This document shows positions 15,931-23,327 of a DNA stretch of 64,000 nt, piece after piece. A program made the translations under genes and the position numbers. How positions within the stretch are numbered: the stretch's first letter is position 1; each line of letters begins with the position of its first letter. The notes beneath the pieces were generated by a model. It made no database searches. It was given only the letters and a program-made list of their open reading frames with translations, and was not told the DNA's origin. Source of the DNA: Streptomyces sp. NBC_00078 (GTDB taxonomy: Bacteria > Actinomycetota > Actinomycetes > Streptomycetales > Streptomycetaceae); the NCBI RefSeq assembly GCF_026343335.1, contig NZ_JAPELX010000001.1, positions 868,001-932,000 on the forward strand, in the 5' to 3' direction.

Positions 15931-16335
15931 ATGATGTCGCACCAGACCACCCAGACCATGAAGCCCGCGACCGCGGCGAAGAAGCTGGGTGTGTACCTCG
16001 AGGCCACCCCCGCCGAGTTCCGTGAGGGTGTCGTCTCGCGCGCCCAGCTCGACCAGCTCCAGGCCGAGCCGCCCGAGTGGCTGCGCGAGCTTCGGGCCAA
16101 TGGGCCGCACCCGCGTCCGGTGGTCGCGGCGAAGCTCGGCGTCTCCATCGCGGGCCTTGCGCGCGGCGGGGTCACCGAGCCGCTCACCACGGACCAGATC
16201 GACGCACTGAAGCAGGAACAGCCCGAGTGGCTGCAGAAGGAGCGTGCCACCCAGGCCGAGGTCCGCAAGGAGGGGGCACGCATCAAGAAGCGGAACGCCG
16301 AGCGCGAGCAGCAGAGCGACGGACCGCGTTCCTGA
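15931..16335 (+). CDS. DUF5997-family protein
   Basis: The 134-residue hydrophilic protein has two similar helical units: KPATAAKKLGVYLEATPAEF with QLQAEPPEWLRELRANGP, and VVAAKLGVSIAGLARGG with IDALKQEQPEWLQKERA. It ends in a highly charged tail (KRNAEREQQS). This matches the DUF5997 family found next to the LysR-like effector-domain gene in Streptomyces. There are no signal peptide or membrane segments. The internal duplication, with PEW repeated about 60 residues apart, suggests a protein- or nucleic-acid-binding scaffold, but no function is known. Confidence 0.75.
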   Translation: MMSHQTTQTMKPATAAKKLGVYLEATPAEFREGVVSRAQLDQLQAEPPEWLRELRANGPHPRPVVAAKLGVSIAGLARGGVTEPLTTDQIDALKQEQPEWLQKERATQAEVRKEGARIKKRNAEREQQSDGPRS

Positions 16336-16478
16336 CTTCGTCCGCGAGTTCTTCCGCCGACAGCGTCAGTTCGCGACGGTCGGTCGCCGTCCGGATTCGC
16401 TGCGTACACAACCCGCGGATCTGACGGAACGTCACGACGAAGGTCACAAAAGCGTATCGGACATTTCGGCCTCCAACC

Positions 16479-16508
16479 TTCACACGAGTCACACAAGTTG
16501 GCTAGTTT
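16479..16508 (+). promoter_or_regulatory. Sigma-70-type promoter upstream of the c-di-AMP riboswitch
   Basis: TTCACA (16479-16484) and TAGTTT (16503-16508) are spaced by 18 bases. Transcription would begin near 16515, giving a leader of about 220 nt that contains the whole riboswitch before the NlpC/P60 start at 16735. Confidence 0.5.
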
Positions 16509-16560
16509 GGCAGCAGGCCGCACGAGACCTTCCGGCGAACCCCGTCGGGACGCGCGGCCT

Positions 16561-16712
16561 CCGCCGAGTCCGGTGTGCCCTTGCGGCAGCCGGAGCCGAG
16601 GACCCGACCGAACGATGGGGTGAATCGGCCCAACCGCCCGCAAGGGCAAGGGCCGTAGGGCATGCCTTCCGGAATCGACCGCCCGAACCCGACAGCTGAC
16701 TCGGTAGGCGGA
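16561..16712 (+). promoter_or_regulatory. c-di-AMP riboswitch (ydaO/yuaA class)
   Basis: The conserved class elements appear in order: GAGCCGAGGACCC, TGGGGTGAATCGGC, and CCGAACCCGACAGCTGACTCGGTAGGCGG as separate blocks up to 16711. Pairings support the fold: 16561-16570 with 16698-16711 closes the P1 stem, and 16578-16586 pairs perfectly with 16638-16646. In Streptomyces this class controls resuscitation-factor and NlpC/P60 wall hydrolase genes, switching expression off when c-di-AMP is high. The downstream gene here is an NlpC/P60-fold protein, as expected. GGAAGGAG of the ribosome site (16717-16724) follows directly, and GGAG could pair with CTCC at 16730-16733. Confidence 0.85.
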
Positions 16713-16734
16713 GTACGGAAGGAGTACGGCTCCC

Positions 16735-18138
16735 ATGGCGCCGGAACGATCGTCGCGTCCCGGAGGCTTCGGCCTTCCCAGTATGCGCAACTCCGCTCTC
16801 GCGACCGCGGCCCTCACCTCGGTGGCCCTGTTCTCGCAGACCGCCGACGCCGCGCCGATGAAGGCGGACGAGGGCCCCAGCCGCGAAGACGTCCGGCAGC
16901 GGGTGAGCAGCCTCTACGACCAGGCCGAGTCCGATACCGGCCTCCACAACATCACCCGGGCGCAGTCGGCGGGTGTGCGGGGCCGCGGCGTTCCGGCGAG
17001 CGGTGGCCGGACGCCGGATCCCGACACGGACGACATCACCCGGCAGTGGTTCGCCGGGGCGCGCTCGTCACTGGGCCCGACGGCCCCGGCCGTCCTGCCG
17101 GCCGACCGTACGCCCGCCCGGCGCACGCCGGCCCGCCGGGCCGGGACACCGCCCGAGCGCGCCGTGGCACCGGCACCGGCGCCTGAGATCCGCACCGGCC
17201 GTGAGTTGGAGGCGGCCGCCCGGCCCGCGCTCGAGCTGCCCGCCGGCCAGACCCAGCAGGGTCCCGTGGCCGAGCTGACGGCCGCCCCCACGGCGGCACT
17301 GCCCGCCGTACCGGGACAGCGGCAAGGATCTTCCATGGCCACGCCCGCAGCCGCTCCCGAATCGAAGCAGACGTCGCTGCGCAGCTCCAAGCGGCACAAC
17401 CAGCGCAAGATCGCGGCGGCCAGCGAGCTGCTGTACAGGTACACCGCCCGGCAGACGTCCGTGGCGCCGCTCACGGCCGCCCCCTCCCAGCCGCTCCAAC
17501 TGCCCCAACTCCCCCGGGCTGCCGCCCCCTGGGAGGAGCAGGCGCTCCGCGCGACCGAGGAGGCATGGCGACTGCAGCAGCCGTCGGTACTCGACACGGG
17601 CGTGCCACCGGCCGGGGACCGGCGCCTCCAGCCTTCCGCCCTCGACACCGGAGTCCCCGCGGCCGAGGACTGGCGCCTCCAGCCCTACGCCCTCGACACC
17701 AGGGCCCCCGCAACCGACGACTGGCGGATGCAGCCTTCCGTCCTCGACACCGGAGTCCCCGTCGTCGAGACTCGTGTCGGCACCAAGGCCGACCGGGCCG
17801 TGACCTTCGCCCGTGCCCAGATCGGCAGGCCGTGCCTGTGGGGTGCGGTCGGGCCGGAGTCGTACGACAACGCCGGTCTCACCCAGGCATCCTGGAAGGC
17901 CGCGGGGGTCACCCTGCCGCGCACCCCGCACGAGCAGGCGAACGCCGGCACCGTGATCCCGCTCGCCGAGAGCCGCCCCGGGGACCTGATCTTCTTCCAC
18001 GACAACTTCAGCCACGTCGGCCTCTACACCGGCAACGGCCTGATGATCCACGCCCCCGGTCCCGGCTCGGTCATCCGCGAGGAGTCGATCCACAACGCCG
18101 GGGAGGCCGCGATCCGGATCGCCGTGCGTCCGGCGTGA
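16735..18138 (+). CDS. Secreted NlpC/P60-fold protein lacking the catalytic Cys
   Basis: The protein has 467 residues. A basic start and hydrophobic segment (NSALATAALTSVALFSQTADA, ending near residue 40) form a signal peptide. A long Ala/Pro-rich region with a helical part (SSKRHNQRKIAAASELLYRY) follows, then four ~17-residue repeats, and a C-terminal NlpC/P60 domain (about residues 350-467). The domain keeps VTFARAQIGRPCLWGAVGP, LTQASWKAAGVTLPRTPHEQ and FSHVGLYTGNGLMIHAPGPG with its His. However, the active-site motif, normally YDCSGLTQ, reads YDNAGLTQ, so the nucleophile is missing. It follows a c-di-AMP riboswitch. Peptidoglycan cleavage is therefore doubtful; wall binding or a regulatory pseudoenzyme role is possible. 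Confidence 0.85.
   Translation: MAPERSSRPGGFGLPSMRNSALATAALTSVALFSQTADAAPMKADEGPSREDVRQRVSSLYDQAESDTGLHNITRAQSAGVRGRGVPASGGRTPDPDTDDITRQWFAGARSSLGPTAPAVLPADRTPARRTPARRAGTPPERAVAPAPAPEIRTGRELEAAARPALELPAGQTQQGPVAELTAAPTAALPAVPGQRQGSSMATPAAAPESKQTSLRSSKRHNQRKIAAASELLYRYTARQTSVAPLTAAPSQPLQLPQLPRAAAPWEEQALRATEEAWRLQQPSVLDTGVPPAGDRRLQPSALDTGVPAAEDWRLQPYALDTRAPATDDWRMQPSVLDTGVPVVETRVGTKADRAVTFARAQIGRPCLWGAVGPESYDNAGLTQASWKAAGVTLPRTPHEQANAGTVIPLAESRPGDLIFFHDNFSHVGLYTGNGLMIHAPGPGSVIREESIHNAGEAAIRIAVRPA
17569..17775 (+). repeat. Four 51/54-bp in-frame repeats in the NlpC/P60-fold gene
   Basis: Units at 17569-17622 (54 bp), 17623-17673, 17674-17724 and 17725-17775 encode variants of RLQPSALDTGVPAAEDW. 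The repeats lie in the linker just before the catalytic-fold domain. Repeat number could vary between strains and change the reach of the domain through the wall. Confidence 0.85.
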
Positions 18139-18229
18139 GGGTCGGGGACGCCGGCCGAGTCGGGACACCGGCAGTCCGGTGAAGTGCGCGGCCGCCCACG
18201 GAAGTCGGCGTCCGCGCATCGTCTGGGCC

Positions 18230-18885
18230 TGTGGCGCGCGCTGCTGGGGCACCGGGTGGGCGTATGAACTCGTACTGCGGGACGTGCGCGTCGCAGACCA
18301 GCTCGGGGCGGACCGAGAGCCCCTCCAACCGGACGCCGATGCCGAAGAGTTCACGCCGGCCGGTGCCCGCTGAGCCGAGTCCGAGCGGAGGGGCGCACGG
18401 GGCGATCGCGGTTACCGGGACGACGACGGCGCGGTCGAACCGCACTTCGTGCTGCGGGCCCATCGTTTGGGCGGCTGAGACATCCGCGATGCCCGGGCCG
18501 CGCACCGGCCTGCCTGCTGACGGGGAAGGATGCCGGGGCGGAAGGTGACGACGTCCGGATGGGAACACCGGAAGGTGAACGTCGCGGCCGGGACGACCGT
18601 CACGCGAACCCCTCCGAGCGGGTAGGCGTGACGCTGCGGACGTCCGCCCCGCGTCCGGTGCGGGTGTGCGCCGGCGGCCTCGTAGGTCAGGGGGATCCCG
18701 CGGAGGGGCCGTACGAACAGCGGCACACCGGCCTCGGCCTCGACCTCAGCCTCGACCTCAGCCTCGACCTCAGCCTCGGCCGCGGCCTCCGGCTTGGCGA
18801 TGCGGTCCGTGCGAGTTCCAGGAAGTACAGCCACCATGAGTCGCCGGCCAGGCAGGCGCGCGCCGGATTCTCGCTGTGTGGTCAC
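18230..18885 (-). pseudogene. Unrecognised coding-like region broken by a frameshift
   Basis: Minus-strand codons show strong G/C third-position bias. One frame (18885 to about 18510) reads GVPLFVRPLRGIPLTYEAAG, then GRPQRHAYPLGGVRVTVVPA and FTFRCSHPDVVTFRPG. The bias then moves to another frame (about 18500 to 18230) reading QTMGPQHEVRFDRAVVVPV and LFGIGVRLEGLSVRPELVCD. Two half-proteins in shifted frames suggest one gene with a frameshift, or less likely two overlapping small genes. I do not recognise the family. The rest of the 18139-19118 gap shows nothing I can support. Confidence 0.35.
18738..18773. repeat. 12-bp tandem repeat, three copies
   Basis: Three perfect copies of cctcgacctcag encode (AEVE)n-like acidic repeats on the minus strand. 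They lie within the unrecognised frameshifted gene. A length change in multiples of 12 keeps frame. Confidence 0.7.
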
Positions 18886-19118
18886 CGTACGTTGCGCAGC
18901 CCCCTCTCAAGATGTGCTGACGGCCGTTCTCGTAGACGCCGCGGCCGCTCGGCCGGGACGGCCGTGGCGGCGGCCTGCCGCGTGTGAAACAGGGCGCGGC
19001 CTTCCCCACAGCGGGCCAGGACGGGCCCCGCCCGCCGCGGGTCAGGACGAGGCGCTCGCCTGTCGTTCGCCCCGTCGCAACGGCGCCTGGAGGCCTCGTG
19101 AATTATTTCAGCCATGTC

Positions 19119-19148
19119 TTGACATCTGGATGACTCGATTCGTAGCTT
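19119..19148 (+). promoter_or_regulatory. Promoter of the aldarate uptake/catabolism operon
   Basis: A consensus TTGACA (19119-19124) is followed, after 18 bases, by TAGCTT (19143-19148). Transcription would start near 19155, just upstream of a palindrome at 19163-19185 and about 47 bases before the ATG at 19202. The surrounding 80 bases are notably A/T-rich for this genome. Confidence 0.6.
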
Positions 19149-19162
19149 GGGCGATTATTTAG

Positions 19163-19185
19163 ATCCATGAAACGTGTTCATGGAT
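19163..19185. promoter_or_regulatory. Operator-like palindrome ATCCATGAA-N5-TTCATGGAT
   Basis: This is a perfect 9-bp inverted repeat with a 5-nt spacer, immediately downstream of the -10 element and upstream of the ribosome site. A related sequence (ATTATTTcAGcCATG near 19102-19116) repeats the motif ATTATTTagatCCATG found at 19154-19169, so a second half-site may flank the -35. The position suggests repressor binding. The cognate regulator is not identified; the LuxR-type gene at 24966 is the only nearby candidate. Confidence 0.55.
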
Positions 19186-19201
19186 ATGAACGGAGGTGCT
19201 C

Positions 19202-20536
19202 ATGGGCGATCGCCAACGACGTCGCCGCCTGGCCGCCGCCCTCGCCGCCGCGGGGCTCGCGTTCGGGACGGCCGCCTGTGGCTCCGGGTCCGGCGGCACC
19301 GGTTCCGGCGACCCGAACACGCTGGAGGTGTGGACCCGCAGCGATCCGGACTCGGCCGCCACCTACGACCGTATCTTCGCCGCCTTCACCAAGAAGACCG
19401 GCATCAAGATCGACTACCAGCCGGTCGTCAACTTCGACCAGCAGCTCCAGGCGCGGGCCTCCACCAAGGACCTGCCCGATGTCATGATCAACGACACGGC
19501 TCTGATGGGCAGTTACCAGAGCCAGGGGCTGCTCAAGCCGATCGATCCCGAGTCGATCGCGGGCCACGGCCAGATCAGCGCCAAGTCGTGGTCCTCCACC
19601 GTGGGCCTGGACGGCAAGCACTACGGCATCCCGTACTCCCGCCAGGCGATGACCCTGATGATCCGCAAGGACTGGCTGAAGAAGCTCGGCCTGAAGGCAC
19701 CTGCGACCTGGCAGCAGATGCTCGACGTAGCCAAGGCCTTCGCCGACCGCGACCCCGACGGGGACGGCAAGAAGGACACCTACGGCATCGTCGCGCCGGG
19801 CAGCGCCATGAACGGCTATGCCGCCTGGTGGGGTGCCGGCTTCCTGTGGCAGGGCGGCGCGCAGATCATCGAGCCGGACGGCAAGGGCCGTTACCGCCCC
19901 ACGATGGACTCGGCGGCCGCCGTACGGACCGTCACCTGGATGAAGGACAACCTCTTCTGCGGCGCCCGGGGCGTCCTCCAGCCGGGCGCCGTCAGCGCGG
20001 TCACCGGTACCGCCACCAACTTCCAGGACGGCAACGCCGGTATGTACATGACCGGCCCATACAACATCACCAGCTTCGACACGACGCCCGGCAAGAACAC
20101 GTACGAGGTCGTGCCCGCCCCGGCCGGCCCGGCGGGTTCCGACGTGCTGGCCGAGGGCGAGAACGTCTACTTCGGCGCCCGGACCGGAAAGACCGGCCAG
20201 GAACAGGCACTTGCCGCGTTCCTGGTCTCCGCCGAGGGCCAGAAGATCGGCATGACCAGCGTCGACGGCCACCAGCCCGTCGTACGCATCCCCACCAACT
20301 CCACGCTGGACGCGGCCAAGGTGCGGGGCGACGCGCGGTGGAGCGTCGTACAGAAGGCGTACGAGACCGCGTCCGAGCAGTTCCCCAACGCACCCGACTT
20401 CGCCCCGATCAAGCAGGACACCGCCGACAGCCTCAACGCCCTGTTCACCTACTGCGGCAGTGACGTCCGCTCAGGCCTCAAGGAGCTCAACGAAACCCTT
20501 GCCGGTGACCTCAAGGACCAGGACCTTTTGAAATGA
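19202..20536 (+). CDS. ABC transporter substrate-binding lipoprotein, carbohydrate/aldarate type
   Basis: From ATG 19202 (GGAGG 5 bases upstream) the protein has 444 residues. It begins MGDRQRRRRLAAALAAAGLA and ends its signal with FGTAACG, a lipobox with the lipidated Cys at about residue 26. The mature part is a family 1 solute-binding fold: NTLEVWTRSDPDSAATYDRI, KDLPDVMINDTALMGSYQ, GIPYSRQAMTLMIRKDWLKK and a DRDPDGDGKKDTYGI calcium-like loop. It delivers the ligand to the two permeases encoded next; its stop overlaps the first permease start by 4 bases. The downstream enzymes suggest that D-glucarate or galactarate is the cargo. Confidence 0.85.
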   Translation: MGDRQRRRRLAAALAAAGLAFGTAACGSGSGGTGSGDPNTLEVWTRSDPDSAATYDRIFAAFTKKTGIKIDYQPVVNFDQQLQARASTKDLPDVMINDTALMGSYQSQGLLKPIDPESIAGHGQISAKSWSSTVGLDGKHYGIPYSRQAMTLMIRKDWLKKLGLKAPATWQQMLDVAKAFADRDPDGDGKKDTYGIVAPGSAMNGYAAWWGAGFLWQGGAQIIEPDGKGRYRPTMDSAAAVRTVTWMKDNLFCGARGVLQPGAVSAVTGTATNFQDGNAGMYMTGPYNITSFDTTPGKNTYEVVPAPAGPAGSDVLAEGENVYFGARTGKTGQEQALAAFLVSAEGQKIGMTSVDGHQPVVRIPTNSTLDAAKVRGDARWSVVQKAYETASEQFPNAPDFAPIKQDTADSLNALFTYCGSDVRSGLKELNETLAGDLKDQDLLK

Positions 20537-21438
20537 CCGCTACCGTGACCGCGCCCGCACGGCGCAGAGGACCGAGCAAGAAGGCCGTCCTCCCCTGGCT
20601 GTTCCTGGCCCCGGGACTGCTGCTCGCCGTCGTCTTCAAGTTTCTGCCGATGGGCAAGGGCATCTGGCTCAGCTTCTTCAAGGTGCGGCCGTTCCTCGGC
20701 GACAAATGGGTCGGCCTCGACAACTACACACGCGTACTGAGCGACCACCGCTTCCAGGACGCGATCGGCCACACCCTCGTCCTGGGCGTAGGCATCTCAC
20801 TCGGCGCGATCCTCGTGGGCTTCCTGCTCGCCCTGCTTCTTGAGGGCCAGGCACGCTCGCTGAAAATCATGCGTACGGCCGTGTTCCTGCCCGTCGTCAC
20901 CGCGACCGCGGTCGTCGGCGAGCTGTGGCGGCTGATGTACTACCCGACCTCCGACGGCCTGGTCAACAGCGCCCTCGGCTTCCTCGGTATAGGTCCCGTC
21001 CCCTTCCTGGACAACCCCGACACCGCGCTGTGGGCGACCATGGTCATGGGCATCTGGATGGCGGCCCCGTACAACATGGTGATCATCCTCGCCGGGCTCG
21101 CAGGCGTGGACCGCTCCCTGTACGAGGCGGCCGCGATGGACGGCGTCTCACTGTGGCAGCGCCTGCGGTACATCACCCTCCCCGCGATCCGCCCCGCCCT
21201 CGGCGTCGTCCTCACGCTCGCCGCCATCCGCGGACTGCGCGTGTTCACCGAGGTGTACGTCCTCACCGGCGGCGGCCCGGCCGGGTCCACCGATGTCTGG
21301 ATGACCCGCGCCTACACCCTGGGCTTCAGCCGCAACGACCTGGGCGGCGCCTCCGCGGCCTCCGTCGTGCTGCTCTGCGTGACGCTGCTGCTCACCGTCA
21401 CGGTCAACTACTTCCGCAAGAGGGGAGACGTGCGATGA
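20533..21438 (+). CDS. ABC transporter permease, MalF type
   Basis: This 301-residue inner-membrane protein has six helices. The EAA loop that contacts the ATPase is clear: EAAAMDGVSLWQRLRYITLP near residues 195-215. N-terminal KKAVLPWLFLAPGLLLAVVF and LRVFTEVYVLTGGGPAGST are typical of sugar permeases. Its ATG overlaps the lipoprotein stop, and its own stop overlaps the next permease start, both as ATGA. No ATPase gene exists in the operon; in Streptomyces such importers are generally energised by the shared ATPase MsiK. Confidence 0.85.
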   Translation: MTATVTAPARRRGPSKKAVLPWLFLAPGLLLAVVFKFLPMGKGIWLSFFKVRPFLGDKWVGLDNYTRVLSDHRFQDAIGHTLVLGVGISLGAILVGFLLALLLEGQARSLKIMRTAVFLPVVTATAVVGELWRLMYYPTSDGLVNSALGFLGIGPVPFLDNPDTALWATMVMGIWMAAPYNMVIILAGLAGVDRSLYEAAAMDGVSLWQRLRYITLPAIRPALGVVLTLAAIRGLRVFTEVYVLTGGGPAGSTDVWMTRAYTLGFSRNDLGGASAASVVLLCVTLLLTVTVNYFRKRGDVR

Positions 21439-22388
21439 GCGCACCCGCCCTCGACCCCGTCCGCACTCCGTCCGACGAGGTCGCCGTCTCCCCCACAGGG
21501 CGGGGCGGCAAGCAGACCCGAACCACCCCGGCGCGGTTCGACACCGCCCTCGGCTGGAGCGACAGGCCGGGCCTGGGCATGGCCCTGCGGGTGCTGCTCT
21601 GCGTGATAGCCCTGGCGATCTTCGCGGCGCCGTTCCTGACCATCATCGCGGGTGCCTTCAGCAAGAATCCCAGCGGTTCGTCGCTGTCCTTCCTCCCGCA
21701 CCACCCCACGCTGCTGAACATCAGGGTGGCGGGCGAGCGCGGTATCTGGGACTACTTCACCAACTCGCTGGTCATCGCGGGCGGCGGGCTGCTGCTGCAG
21801 CTCGCGGTCTCGGTGCTCGCCGCGTACGCCCTGGCCCGGCACCGCTTCCGGGGCCAGGCCCTGGTCCTGACCCTGTTCATGCTGACGATGATGCTCCCTG
21901 AGGAGGTCATCGCCATCCCGCTGTCCCTGGTCCTCGGCCATGTCCCGGTCGTGGGGCTGGACTTGAAGGGCACCGTCTGGGCGGTGATCCTGCCGCTCGG
22001 TGCCTGGGGCTTCTCCGTGATGCTGCTGACCGAGTTCATGAAGGACATCCCCACCGAGATCGAGGAGGCCGCCCGCATCGACGGCGTCGGCGAACTGCGG
22101 ATGCTGTGGCAGGTCGTCCTGCCGCTGTGCAAGCCCGCGCTCGGCGTGGCCGGCGTGCTCGGCTTCATCATGATCTGGGACCAGTACCTGCTGCCCCTGA
22201 TCGCCGCCAAGGACCCCACCGACTACACGGTCACCGTCGCCCTGTCCGTCCTGCGCACCGACCCCGAGGTCGGCTCCGGGGTGGTACTGGCCGGTGCGGT
22301 CATCGCGCTCGTTCCCAGCCTGGTCGTCTATCTGCTCCTCCAGCGCTCGCTGGTCACCGGCATCGCCGCCGGGGCCACCAAGGGCTGA
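21435..22388 (+). CDS. ABC transporter permease, MalG type
   Basis: This protein of 317 residues starts at the ATGA overlap at 21435, with AGGGGAG upstream. After a hydrophilic N-terminus of about 50 residues come six helices. The EAA motif reads EIEEAARIDGVGELRMLWQV, followed by VLPLCKPALGVAGVL. WDQYLLPLIAAKDPTDYTV matches the usual MalG C-terminal half. It pairs with the MalF-type permease to form the channel of the importer. Confidence 0.85.
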   Translation: MSAPALDPVRTPSDEVAVSPTGRGGKQTRTTPARFDTALGWSDRPGLGMALRVLLCVIALAIFAAPFLTIIAGAFSKNPSGSSLSFLPHHPTLLNIRVAGERGIWDYFTNSLVIAGGGLLLQLAVSVLAAYALARHRFRGQALVLTLFMLTMMLPEEVIAIPLSLVLGHVPVVGLDLKGTVWAVILPLGAWGFSVMLLTEFMKDIPTEIEEAARIDGVGELRMLWQVVLPLCKPALGVAGVLGFIMIWDQYLLPLIAAKDPTDYTVTVALSVLRTDPEVGSGVVLAGAVIALVPSLVVYLLLQRSLVTGIAAGATKG

Positions 22389-22418
22389 CATCCACAACTC
22401 GTACGTTACGAGGGAGAC

Positions 22419-23327
22419 ATGAAGTTCCAAGGAGTGCTGTTCTTCCCGGTCACGCCGTTCGCCACGGACGGCTCACTGGACGAGGAACGGCTCGCGCGGC
22501 ACATCGACTCCGGTGTCGCGGCCGGCGCGGGCGGCGTGTTCGTCGCCTGCGGCACCGGCGAGTTCCACGCGCTGACGACCGAGGAGATCGAACGCGCCAC
22601 GCGGGTCGCGGTCGAGGTGACCGGCGGCCGGGTGCCCGTACTGGCCGCCGCCGGCGGCCCGCCCCCGGTCGCCCGGGACCAGGCCGCCCGTATCGAACGG
22701 GCGGGCGCCGACGGCCTCCTGCTGCTGCCGCCGTACCTGGTGAGCGCTCCGCAGCGGGGCCTGGTGCGGTACACCGAGGAGGTCACCGCGGCGAGCGGCC
22801 TGCCGGTGATCTTCTACCAGCGCGGCACCGCCCGCCTGACCGAGGCGACCGCGGCCGAGATCGCGGCCCTGCCCAAGGTCGTCGGCCTCAAGGACGGACT
22901 CGGCGACATCGAGCGGATGCACCGCATCGTCCGGGCCGTACGGGCCATCCCCGGCGCAGAGGACTTCCAGTTCTTCAACGGCCTGCCCACCGCCGAGATG
23001 ACGGCCCCCGCCTACCGCGGCATCGGCGTCGAGCTGTACTCCTCCGCGGTGTTCGCCTTCGCGCCGGAGATCGCCCTGGCCTTCCACAACGCGCTCGCCG
23101 AGAACGACGGCGCGCTGGTCTCCACGCTCCTCGACGAGTTCTACGGCCCTCTCGTCGAACTCCGCGACGAGCTGCCGGGATACGCCGTGTCGCTCGTCAA
23201 GGCCGGGGTGACGATCCGCGGCCTTGACGTCGGCGGCGTACGGGCGCCCCTGCTCGACCCCACGCCGGAGCATGTGGCCCGGCTGGCGAAACTGATCGAC
23301 CACGGTATGGAGGCAGTGGGCGCATGA
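22419..23327 (+). CDS. kdgD: 5-dehydro-4-deoxyglucarate dehydratase
   Basis: The 302-residue enzyme belongs to the DapA/NAL TIM-barrel family. It should dehydrate and decarboxylate 5-dehydro-4-deoxy-D-glucarate to 2,5-dioxopentanoate (alpha-ketoglutarate semialdehyde). MKFQGVLFFPVTPF is the typical KdgD start; GVFVACGTGEFHAL carries the phosphate/carboxylate-binding loop; VIFYQRGTARL holds the Tyr; and VVGLKDGLGD contains the Schiff-base Lys (about residue 158). Its stop overlaps the next gene, which encodes the preceding pathway enzyme. No semialdehyde dehydrogenase is in the window, so completion to 2-oxoglutarate must be encoded elsewhere. Confidence 0.88.
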   Translation: MKFQGVLFFPVTPFATDGSLDEERLARHIDSGVAAGAGGVFVACGTGEFHALTTEEIERATRVAVEVTGGRVPVLAAAGGPPPVARDQAARIERAGADGLLLLPPYLVSAPQRGLVRYTEEVTAASGLPVIFYQRGTARLTEATAAEIAALPKVVGLKDGLGDIERMHRIVRAVRAIPGAEDFQFFNGLPTAEMTAPAYRGIGVELYSSAVFAFAPEIALAFHNALAENDGALVSTLLDEFYGPLVELRDELPGYAVSLVKAGVTIRGLDVGGVRAPLLDPTPEHVARLAKLIDHGMEAVGA

